Made by a program: the position numbers and the translations under genes. DNA of 46,138 nucleotides, taken from positions 1 through 46,138 of the forward strand of contig CAJNOQ010000579.1 of NCBI GenBank assembly GCA_905250885.1. The letters are read 5' to 3'. Numbering within the stretch: position 1 is the stretch's first letter; every line of letters begins with the position of its first letter. The stretch is from Didymodactylos carnosus. Lineage: Eukaryota; Rotifera; Eurotatoria; Philodinida; Philodinidae. Positions 1 through 10,253 of this stretch are shown here, in pieces. Below the pieces are notes generated by a model, which was given only the letters and a program-made list of their open reading frames with translations, did no database searches and was not told the origin of the DNA.

Positions 1-393
1 ACAACTTCTATACCCCCAGCCATTATTCCTGCGCTTGAAAAAACTCTTGAATTCCCCTCCCAAGGGAATGTTTTCACTACCTAAAAATGGAGAGGAAAAT
101 TCAAGGAATTTTCAAGCAGCGGGCAAAAGAAGAGGGGGAAATTATAAAAAAAGAGAAGAAGAGATATGTATTAATCCCAATGTGGTACTTCACCTTATTC
201 CCAGAACTGGTTCACACTATGGTTATTTCCCTGAGGGCTTAAATCCTTCTATTTATTATGCAGGAACATAAGGATGGATGAATGAGTGTGTACTTATTTA
301 GAGTAACCTTTGAGTTACCTCCCATCTAGAAAGTCGGAAGAGTACTTTAAAGGGATTTTTCCCTAGGCGACCGAACTTACGACAATTCTACAG
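1..393. other. Left flank, no gene seen
   Basis: A 78-codon open frame lies at 35-271 on the plus strand, but its product is Lys/Gly/Asn-rich and resembles no family I know. No convincing splice sites or neighbouring exons extend it. I treat the stretch as non-coding or as the edge of a repeat cut by the window border. Confidence 0.4.
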
Positions 394-1597
394 AAATCTT
401 ATGTAAGGCAGTCGATGAAAATGCGTAAGATATTAATAAGATACTTATAAGAAGGAGTAGCAGAATCTCATAAGATTCTGATAAGAATTCGGTAAGATAG
501 ATTATACAATTAGTTTAGAAGAGTTCATAAGATTTTGATAAGTTAACATACGAGCTTTTATTTACATCCATTAAAGCGTTTGACTATATCCAAACTAAAT
601 GGGTAATCCTGCATCATATAGGATCCTATAAAACACAGGAAATATTCTCTTTTGATGTGCGCACGATTTTTTAAATTTAAAAAATAAATAGTTTAAAAAA
701 AAAGAAAATTAATTGTTTAGGAACCTATCAAATGCTATGAATTCGTATATAGAATTACTAGAATTTTGTCCGAATTATATTGAAAGAAATTTATATTTTA
801 CTAGAACCAACTCATTAAAATGCTTTTCGAAGATACATTTTCTGTTGCGATCAATCAAGAACTTTTTTTCTTTGACCACTGGTTATTGAATGATGAGTCA
901 TGTTAGTAACTGCACATGAAGTCCGAAATGAATCCGATCTTTGCACTGAGGGTCATAAAAAACATGGTCGTTTTTGTTTTGTTCAGTACTTTCTTTCTTT
1001 CTCGTTCTTTGATATCATACAGAACATATATGTATAATATCAAAGAACGAGAAAGAAAGAAATGAATCATACTGTAACAATGCTTGAACAAAACAAAAAC
1101 GACTATGCTTTTTTGGGCCCTCAATGTATAGAAAAAAAGGATCTCAAGTAGCGCATTTTCCTAGAGATCGGTTTGAAAAAGCGAGATGTATGCAAACGGG
1201 CAGCATGTCATGCCCTGCACTCTCGTATCACATATTTTTATTTTTGGAACTTCATTTTCTTCCTATAGTCGTGATAGATTTGGAGAAGTAAATCCGATCT
1301 ACAAGAGACAATAAGGACGAGTCATGAGACTGTCCACGTGGGACTTAGGTCTTATTATAGAAAAATTAAATAAGTGGAAAGAAAATTATTTTATTCACGT
1401 ATGAAACAGTAGATTATAGTAAGAAAGTAGTAGAATATAAGGTACTGATCACTAAAGAATGTGATCAAATTGTACCATATCCTTCTTATAAATCTTATCA
1501 CAATCTTATAGAAATCTTATCAGTTTCTTATATAAGATTCTTATCAATATCTTACACATTTCCATCGACTGCCTTATTAAGAAATTCATAAGATTCT
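394..1597. mobile_element. ~1.2 kb non-coding element with inverted termini built of AATCTTAT words
   Basis: The left end (about 394-455) and the right end (about 1530-1597) are inverted copies of each other; both carry AAGGCAGTCGATG followed by GTAAGATATT.ATAAGA. Moving inward, both arms are filled with degraded copies of AATCTTAT/ATAAGATT (left 394-550, right 1485-1620). No transposase frame is present inside, so this would be a non-autonomous element. A separate hairpin sits in the middle (943-1128). The exact ends and target duplication are not resolved. Confidence 0.6.
943..1128. repeat. Nested long hairpin
   Basis: Left arm about 943-1012 pairs with right arm about 1038-1128. The longest paired blocks are GTCGTTTTTGTTTTGTTCA with its complement, and TTTCTTTCTCGTTCTTTGATAT with its complement; the right arm carries extra bases between the two blocks. 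The open frame across this region on the minus strand is a by-product of the palindrome. Confidence 0.75.
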
Positions 1598-2420
1598 TGC
1601 ATATACTCTATAAGATTTGATCTCTCGGGATTTAAGCCTTTTACTGATGCATATGGATAAAATACGTCAGCGTGTCTAGATTGCATACATCTCCTAGGGC
1701 TAATTCAAACCACAGTGGGAAGTAATGTTCAGAATTATAATTAACGTAAGCCTTACCCCCGGGTACACAGATATTAAATCCCTTAGTATTCTACGCAGGT
1801 AAGATACTTCACTCTAACGAAATTAGCAGGTTATAATACCCGGACAAACCACAATGTATACAGAACCATGGCCTGGACACTCGATTATCCTCTTTGATTT
1901 AGGGTAGATCGTTACTTCTGTAGAAGTCGAATCTCCAAAAAAAGTAAACTGGGGATTAATATAGGATTTTCTGATTAATTAGCCCTACTTTTGAGGAATG
2001 GGAACTCCGGATTAACCTCCAAGGGGATAGCTCATTGCCTCATCATTTAGTGAGATTAATTGAGTTATGAAAAAAGGTTCAAGATTGTTTTTTAGTTGGA
2101 TAGAACGTTTCAACTTTTATTCGATATATTTGGAAATTTTTGTTAATAAGAAAGTATTAAAAACAAAAACAAAATTACTTAAAAAAATGTTTGGATTTAT
2201 TACGGTGAAATTCAGGTTTTTTTAAACTCTTCTTTAATAAATTATGTATTGCAAAACTTTGTGACTTCTCATTACTGTCTCAGGGTACCCAATAGGTACC
2301 CGATTTTTGCACATTCAATAGCAGTCTCACTAAAGACTGAGAATTGGGGTATAGGTGAGCGATTTACGTGCAACAAATCTGTGGCCATCATCAATACAGT
2401 ATACTTACAAAAAAGAAAAT
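1598..2420. other. Intergenic, no gene seen
   Basis: No exon-like frame, tRNA-like structure or clear repeat was recognised. The sequence lies between two inverted-repeat elements and may be older repeat debris. Confidence 0.35.
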
Positions 2421-3777
2421 ATCACGGCTAGTTTTTCGAGATACTTGTTGATTATCCGCGATGCAACATGTTTTATTCGGTTTTTTCTTCGAGAACATGG
2501 TGCATTCAGACCAATTAGAGTAAAATGCGTTTTGCTTCGGACTCTGTCTCCAAAGTGTATAAAACAAAATAAAGACTAAATTATCTTTAGCAAAAAAATG
2601 AGTATACAAACAAAAATAAAGAAAGCCACTGATTCATGCATTGTCCGACTTTATTGAGTTAAGAATCAGATTTACAAGGAAGACACCTTCCCTGCAGAAA
2701 TGGTTGCAAAAAAAAATACTTCTGTAGGTAGATGAGACACTGATTTCACCATGTTTTACCCAATTTTCTTCAGGAGCATAATACAATCAAGGTCGATCAT
2801 TCACCTCGGGCTCGTTTCGAGGTTAAGATGAGTGCAAGGCAATTCTATTTATAAATAATTTTTTCTCTAATTCTTCTCCATTTTTCATAGGAATTATGTT
2901 AACGGTTTATTGAACTTTTAGAAAAATGTGGACTGTTATTTGTAAAACAGCTTCAATCACAAACTGCTCTAAGTTCTCCCATGTTCTACTTCTCAATTAT
3001 GGCTCGATGTATAACTGGCATTTTATCTCAAAATAAAAGTGAGAGCGGTTGACGTTTTATAATTCGCGTGTGAATATTACCGATAAGGTAACGTTTGCCT
3101 GATGTGAAGAAAACATTCACGCTTGAACTTTCAGAGAATGTGTATTATATCGCTAGAATCAGTTCGTTATTAGAGCCAATCTAATATTCTGTGAATGAGG
3201 CGGAGTGACTGAGTCTCAATCCTCTGAGCGTCAAACGAGATCGAACTGATCGTCGCTACATCCTGAGAGTCACTAACAGCAAAGCGATCTTACACCGAGG
3301 ATACTCACAATTGTTATAAAAAACATCAACCATTGATGCATTTCTCACTTTTATGTATTTCTTTTTTGAGTTCGAACAGTAAACATCGATTGCGAAAAAA
3401 AACACGGAAGAAATCCTTAGATATAGTGCATTTCTCGAGAAGAATACTCATTTTTATTTGCCCAAAATGCCTGAAGAAAAAATTCAAGTGTGCAACAGTA
3501 AAATAGAAAGGATTTATATGGCCCTTCTCTCTTACTTACTGAAACTACTGTATACTTACGCTGTAAATTAGTTACTTTTTTGATTTAATTCTTAAAAAAG
3601 TAGATATAAACTGCAAAAAGGTTTGAATATAAAATTGTTCTTCAGATCACTTTAAAAACTAAGTGCCTTGTATAACAGACACTGTTTTGGTCTTGATTAA
3701 AATGTGTAGAAAAACGTAGACATCTTTAGTCACATACCTACAAAAAAATATTTTATCGGTAATGCTTGTGCACGGAT

Positions 3778-3880
3778 GCGCACCGATGCTAGAAAGCATG
3801 TAAAAATCTCGCACCGATGCGCACCAGTGCCAGAAAAAATGTAAAAATCTCGCATCTGTGCGCACCAGTATCGAAGTTTT
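3778..3880 (+). repeat. Tandem repeat, ~41 bp unit, 2.5 copies
   Basis: Units start at 3778, 3819 and 3860, each opening with GCGCACC. The first two share ATGTAAAAATCTCGCA at the same offset. The repeat lies inside the 3.2 kb fold-back element. Confidence 0.75.
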
Positions 3881-3949
3881 GTTTTCAATCACTTTTTTTT
3901 TATCAATTTCTGTCTATATTAATACCCCAGTCTACTTCTAATATTGCGA

Positions 3950-4957
3950 ATGTCGGGTTAAGAAAACATAACCCGAACTTGACCCGACCCGATACATTTT
4001 TACTCTTTTGTTTTATTCTTAAGTTTATGTCTTTTTATTTACCTATTTGTTTGGCGGAAAGCATCGCATTACAGGCGAGTGACCTTTTGCTAATAGTCTG
4101 CTAATATTCCAGGAAACTTGGGCGATATATCTTTCTAAATTAGCAATATCACTTCTAATAAAAGAGAAATGTTATCTTTGAAAATTGTACGAATTGGAAA
4201 AACATTGGTTTCCTTCAAGAAGAAATGTTCAATAACAAGCGAATTTAGGAAGACATAACGCTTTCTGTAGTATTAGCAGACTGTTTACGAGAGTACAAAA
4301 GAAAATTCCACTTCTTAATTCTTTATTTTGACTAGGTTACACAATTATTACTGTTACTACACATAGTGCTCCTTTAGAATAAAAAACTCATAACTTTTGA
4401 AAGAACTGATATGGGTCCTCGTTTAACGGTTTTTATCAGCTCACTCTTCCTCTATTAACTGGCATAATATCATTAAAAACGAAGTTGGGGATCTGAAGAC
4501 TTTGCCTCGTTAGTGAATGCAGTTGTTCTGAAATAAGTATTTCAACTGAGAATTCCGGTATAGTTAACTTTTCAACGAGTAATACAAAACTGAAATTATT
4601 ATCTATATTTTACATTGCAAAATGTTCAACCCGAACCGACTAGACAACATCTTAACCGAACCCGACCCAACGGTCGGGTCGGGTTGCAGGTCTCTAGTGC
4701 CGAGGCAATGCCGCATGGATTTGGCATGTCAATGTGATACTGATCAGCGCCGCACTCTAATACAAAATTCAGTATAAACAACCATAATAAAAACCTAATT
4801 AAATTGATTAAATAAATTTTAGTGCGGCACTTTTTGGGCAGAAATATATCGGCACGGGTTCTACACTTGCTGGGCACCGGTGCCAGCCAGTGCCAGTGAC
4901 CGATGGCATGCCATACGCACCGGTGCGCACTAATTTTTACCAATGTCGCACTGGAGT
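3950..4957. repeat. Inner GC-rich inverted repeats (GACCCGACCCG / CGGGTCGGGT and GTGCGCACCGG)
   Basis: AACCCGAACTTGACCCGACCCG near 3970-3991 is mirrored by CGGTCGGGTCGGGTT near 4671-4685. The CACCGGTGC/GTGCGCAC words of 4870-4930 echo, in inverted orientation, the GCGCACC repeats at 3778-3880. A third nested pair is AGTCTGCTAATA (about 4096-4107) against TATTAGCAGACT (about 4271-4282). GC content here is well above that of the flanking sequence. Confidence 0.55.
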
Positions 4958-5799
4958 ATTTTTTTATAGGGACCGTATAAGTTATATACAGAAATAAATC
5001 TGCATCTCTATATAAATTCTTTCACGTTGCAACTATCTATTCTACGATACTTTTCTACGATAACAAACAAATATACACCTAGTCTATCGTTCGATTCAAT
5101 CATCTTTACAATTTCGTTTATATAGTACATGTCACACGTGTATTTGTTTCGATGTATATTTCACACGAATGAATATTCTCTGAAAGTTCAAACGTGGATG
5201 TTTTCTTCACATGCTGCAAACATTAACGAAATTCCTGTGAAGAGTGGAGAAGAGTTAGAGAATGTCTCATCTACCTTCAGAAGTATTTTTTTTTTGCAAC
5301 CATTTCTGCAGGGAAGGTGTCTTCCTTGTAAATCTGATTCTTAACTCAATGAAGTCGGACAATGCATGAATCAGTGGCTTTCTTTATTTTTGTTTGTATA
5401 CTCATTTTTTTGCTAAAGATAACTTAGTCTTTATTTTGTTTTATACACTTTGGAGACATAGAGTCCGAAGCAAAACGCATTTTACTCTAATTGGTCTGAA
5501 TGCACCATGTTCTCGAAGAAAAGACTGAATAAAACATGTTGCATCGCGGATGTCCAAGGAGAAGCAATCAACAAGTATCTCGAAGAAATAGTCGTGAATG
5601 ATAGTAACTCCACGTACACTAACATATAGTAGCTCTTATGAAAAACTTATATAAGAATCTTATAACTACAGTATGCATTTTCTATCGCATATCAATTCCG
5701 TCGCGATCTTTTAAAAGCGTGTTCGACTAAAACTGATTTCAGATTCGGACCCTCCATAGTCGGTTACCTTGTACGCAGATCACTCCAATATCAAAATAC

Positions 5800-5975
5800 C
5801 AGTTGAACAACACTCTGAGTATTTTGTTTCCAAAAGTTATGAGTATTCAACTCATAACAACTCAATACTCATTCCTCACTCATGAATACTGATTTGTACT
5901 CTTCGCATTTTTCAGTATGAGTATGCATCCGAGTACTGTAAATTCACTATCCGAGTGAGTAAATTCACTAGCATA
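5800..5975. repeat. Cluster of ACTCAT/ATGAGT words
   Basis: Many copies of the half-palindrome ACTCAT and its complement ATGAGT (full form ACTCATGAAT) lie in both orientations over about 175 bp, with no gene. This may be the remnant of another palindrome-seeded element; terminal repeats were not found. Confidence 0.5.
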
Positions 5976-6878
5976 TTTTTTTCTAAAATTAACAACAAAT
6001 TATGAACACTAAGTGGATACATTATCGTGTCGCTTTAATAGACAGTAATGTCTACTACCATCTACCACATCGTTTTAGATTCGATGCTGAGAAAGTGACG
6101 TTGCTATGGGTAAAGTTGTCATGTCCTACTAACCAAACTAAGTAAAGCAATAGACCTATGCGATAGAACACGCATCTAATACTATGCAGGAGTGGCACTA
6201 AAGCAGAATTTTTTCTTTTCTTCCCTTAAACTGCTGCTTGGATGCAATGAGAATTTCGATTTATGCCATTTATGGTTCTTGGATTTTGCTTTAATTATTT
6301 ACTTAACAGAGTAGCGGAGACCAACTAACAGTGTGAGACAAATACTCTTTCTTCGTGTCATTTTTTACCGGATATAGAAGCCCACCTTTTAATACCAAGA
6401 GTGATAATCAAATGTATTGATTATCTATACATCAAAAAATCCGTCTTCGCAGTAATCTCTCAAATGAAAAGCTGATTCCACATCTCACTTTCAAACTTTG
6501 ACGGTTAATTTTAAAACTACAAAAAAGTCTATCTTTTTCTATTTGTATGAAACGCACTACAGGGGAGCCACTGTAACAAAAATTCCTTTTTGCAGAATAT
6601 AAATGGAAAAATATTGCATAAATAATAATTATAACCATACAGCAAAAATAACATTCATAGTTGAAAACGAATAAAAAATAACATAAACTTCATTCCTTCT
6701 TTTCTGGATTTGATGCTGTTCGATTATGTATTGTTTACTTGATCTAGAGTGTCTAAGAAAGTAGCTGTCTATATTTAACAAAAACACACGAGAATCGTTC
6801 TTGCTGATATTTGCTTGATTAAAGCTATGTACTTTTGATTGATTTTATTGTTTTATCCTTTAAGATTTTTACTGAAGA
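5976..6878. other. Upstream region of the CEP44-like gene
   Basis: No coding signal was seen. It should hold the promoter and 5' UTR of the gene starting at 6879, but no specific element was recognised. Confidence 0.35.
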
Positions 6879-9201
6879 ATGTCATCGACAGGTGATGTAC
6901 AAAACTGTCTAAGAAAGTTGCAAACAGAGCTGCGTTTAATTAAATTTCGAGACGTTGATTATAAATCGTAAGTAAGACTTGAAAAACAGTCACGATTCTC
7001 CATTTGAAACTTAAATAGACGCGAAAATATTTTTAAATAATTTTTACTGAAAAAGTGATGAAGATCTGTCAAATAATTGTACCCTTATGTAGATGATATA
7101 CCAGTCAATTTAACGTGTTGAACATGATTTTGGATGTTAGATTGAGAAGTACCTAGATGTTTTTGAGAATCAAGCTGAAAACAAATGTAGTGTAATGTTT
7201 CAATTTTCCGAGTCTTGACCTCAACTGCTGGTGTTCAACGCGTGGAGCTGACTGTTTCTTTTTGTTGTAGCAATCTACTTAAAAACAAAACAAATAATGT
7301 CTACCATCTGCATGCGATACAATTCCTGCGTGAATCGATGTTCCCAATTTTCTCTTTTGAATAGAAAAATTCAAAGTTCCACAGTTCTCTATCACTTTTT
7401 CGTCAAAATTTATTTAAAAAACATCCGTTTTCATTCTATTTTGACATGGATAGTAGTAGTATGTTAAACCGTTGTGACTTTGCTTTTATTTTTATTTTAG
7501 ACTGAAATGCGGAAATCCTTGTGAATTACTGAAAATCTATCATTATGTGTTCTTGGATTATAGTCCAGCATTTGCCAAAAAATTATTATCAAAATGCAAT
7601 TGTGAATTGTATGCTAAAACAGATAGTGGATTTATTGATTCGATGTATAAAGTAAGATAATTTACTTGTCTCTTTTTATCAAATTCAAAAAATTCAGATA
7701 ATTTAATAGGCATTACGTGATTACTTCAACTATAAACCATCATTAACGAAAGATCAATTTTTTACAACGGGATTTGCTGAAAGAAAATTACAAATGGCGT
7801 GCGATATTATCTCGATGATAAAAAATGAATGTAAAGATACAAGTCAACAACAATCACAACATATCAAAAGGCCAGTATCAACTTTAGTTAAAGTAAGTCA
7901 AGTTGGTTTCACAGTAGGTTATTAAATTGAATAATAAAGCATCTTTACATTTATCCTTGCCATTGCCGTATTAATTATGCAATTTCTACTGTGGTTTTAG
8001 ACCTTTGACAAAGATGATAAATATTCAAAGGCTGTTTCAACTTCACAACGTATGCTATAGTTTGTACTCACACATAAGTTATAAAAACTATTTATTCCTT
8101 TAGAACAATTTCCTACGTTTTATCCATTACGTGATATGGGCTTGGAAATGAATGATAATGTGAATCAGCAGTTACAGCAACAATATGCTGTTAATAATGA
8201 ACAAGATCATGGTCAAGAGAATCAATTATTGACATTACCACAACAAAAAAGAATCGAAAATTGGTTAAATCTTTCACAATTCGATCATGGTGAGTTTTTC
8301 TCATGTAAATGTGACAATGTTTAAAAATATCATGGTTTAAATTTAAAGAGAATAATGTTATTAACAAAGAATCAGTTGCTTGCCAAACTGACACTGTGAA
8401 TAATTTAACAACAATAAGTCGACTTGAAGAACAAATAAAAATATTAAAAACTAAACTGGAAGATGTTTATTCTAGACTAGATAATGTAACATTGTTATTA
8501 CAAGGAAAAGTATGTATGATGATTATATCATTGTATAAACTATGATGAAAAAACTTTGCTTATTATTAGAATTTATCTTCGTCTGATATTCCAAATTTTA
8601 ATGCTCGTTTAATTATTATTGAGAATGAATTGGCTTTGTTGAAAAATAAAACTCCACTTGATTCTATCACACATTTTCAAGTGAGTCTAACGATTTTCTA
8701 TGATAATTAAAAAAATAATAATATTTTATTTGTTCATTTATAGAACACAAATAATGTTGAAAACAAAGTGATCGTCGAATCAAAAAAGACGCTAAGACCC
8801 TGCGTACCGCAAGGCATTCTTGCCGGTATGTTGGATAATTAATGATGAGTATTTTTTATTAGTTTATGCGTTGTTTACTTGTTGTCTAGATTATGCTTAC
8901 ACTGGCGATGATGATGACAATGATGATGATGATATGGTACAGTATACTGTTAGTATTTTTCAAAACAAAGGTAATTTACTTCAGCATTCTCTCACTCTTT
9001 TCAGATTAGTCATCATCCAAACGATCATAATATTGTCAATAGAGCTCGAACATTGTTGGAAAAGTAAGATAGATAATTTTAAAAATATGTAACCATTTCA
9101 CAAAAATCTAAGTTTTCAAGTGTCCAAACTATTTTTTTCTTTTTTTGTTTAGTGCAGAGCAGTGCAATCGTGAATTACTAAGAACAATACAAGCAAAGTA
9201 G
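6879..9201 (+). CDS. CEP44: Centrosomal protein CEP44 homologue, 11 exons, 388 aa
   Basis: CEP44 is a centriole/centrosome protein that binds microtubules and is needed for centriole-to-centrosome conversion and cohesion in vertebrates. Exons: 6879-6967, 7501-7651, 7710-7892, 8001-8049, 8104-8289, 8349-8509, 8570-8680, 8744-8825, 8890-8936, 9005-9063, 9153-9201. All junctions are GT-AG and the 1,167 nt total stays in frame. The product is 388 residues; human CEP44 is about 390. Residues 1-140 match the conserved CEP44 domain, for example LRFIDAVYK-type (here GFIDSMYK), then LRDYFNYKPSLTKDQF and TGFAERKLQMACDI. The middle is Gln/Asn-rich, followed by a predicted coiled coil (LEEQIKILKTKLEDVYSRL) and an Asp run (DDDDNDDDD) near residue 350. 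The first intron (533 nt) is long; the others are 52-108 nt. The start is the ATG that gives the family-typical N-terminus. Confidence 0.88.
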
Positions 9202-9282
9202 TAAAGAACTTTTCAGACCAGTTTTTTAGAAGATAAATATAGCAAATGGAATGTATCTATTTTTTCATAGTTTAGATTATGT

Positions 9283-9288
9283 AATAAA
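9283..9288 (+). terminator. Candidate poly(A) signal of the CEP44-like gene
   Basis: AATAAA lies 82 nt after the stop codon at 9199-9201. The region is A-rich, so chance is possible. Confidence 0.45.
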
Positions 9289-10253
9289 AAAAATATTGAT
9301 TTTATCTAAAATGTGTGTTTGTGAGTAATATAATTCATCGTCTAATAGTGTGATACAAATATATATCTGATTTATTTTGTAGTATTTCTAGTATTTGCAC
9401 CTCTATAGATAAAATAGCTGTCAGATTCTTTTTCTCATTTTTTTTAAAAAAAACTTTTTTGTTGTGTATATGTCATATCTGTTAGTCAAATATATTGATA
9501 TTCAAACTGGATCTCGTTTCTGTGTTATGTACACGTGTTTTCTATTACTTCGTAACTATTAAAAACTGTTGATATGTTATCTTCTAGTTTATATTACATG
9601 TTCAATACGGTAAATAAACCCTTTTGCATTAACAACGAGAAACACTTATTGTTTCTCATTAGACATACAAAACACGTTTGTTCATTTGATTTGTTCACTA
9701 TTTATTATATTTTGATATTGACAAAAATTTCAAAACACACTGTAAATAATGTTGTTTTAATTTGCTCGGTATTATTTAATCTTACGTCAATCTTTCGGTC
9801 GAATCGTATATTAACTGAATTAGAAAAGTCATCTTTTTCTGTGCTATAAAGTGTTCTTTTCGTTTCTTCAGTTCAGTCGCGTAAACATCAAGTGAATTAT
9901 CAGGTTTATACATTTGATGTTGTACATTATATTTATAAAGATAAAATGCTGTCAACAGTAACCATCTCAACAAATAGTTTCTTTGACAAGGTGAGTGACG
10001 TTAAACACTTCGAAAGACTTAATTGGAAAGTCGTTAAACAACCGTATCATCAAGCTTTCATCGTTGTGACTTATCAACTAATTTCAACATTTTCACGGAT
10101 TTAATACCCGCCTTTCTCAATCAATATTTAGGCACGATGTGATGGCTAGAAAAAGATCAATTTATTTTCACTCTGTTGTTTGTTCTGAATCTCAATCGAA
10201 CGATCATTATTTTTTTTAAATGATTATAAATAGTTTCCGAAAACCTTCGTCCA
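9289..10253. other. Intergenic, possible 5' UTR exon of the LIM gene
   Basis: A good donor (GACAAG|GTGAGT, about 9990) and an acceptor (AAATAG, about 10233) flank a possible 5' intron. A start at 9946 would join out of frame with the LIM protein (stop after 12 codons), so the exon is more likely untranslated. No other gene was seen. Confidence 0.35.

Larger units (their letters stand above)
2421..5600. mobile_element. ~3.2 kb fold-back element with ~0.45-0.7 kb inverted arms
   Basis: The left arm starts near 2421 and runs with interruptions to about 3150. It is the inverted copy of the right arm at about 5165-5600. Matching blocks include TTCGAGATACTTGTTGATT, CGCGATGCAACATGTTTTATTC, the stretch that includes GGAAGACACCTTCCCTGCAGAAATGG (2677-2702 against 5301-5326), and GAAAACATTCACGCTTGAAC (with two mismatches). 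The left arm has extra segments (about 2740-2865 and 2910-3095) that the right arm lacks, so the arms have diverged by insertions or deletions. No transposase is visible between the arms. The interior carries its own nested repeats (3778-4957). Confidence 0.65.

Noticed and set aside
903-1124. 73-codon minus-strand frame
   Set aside because: It spans the arms of a hairpin and has no coding character of its own.
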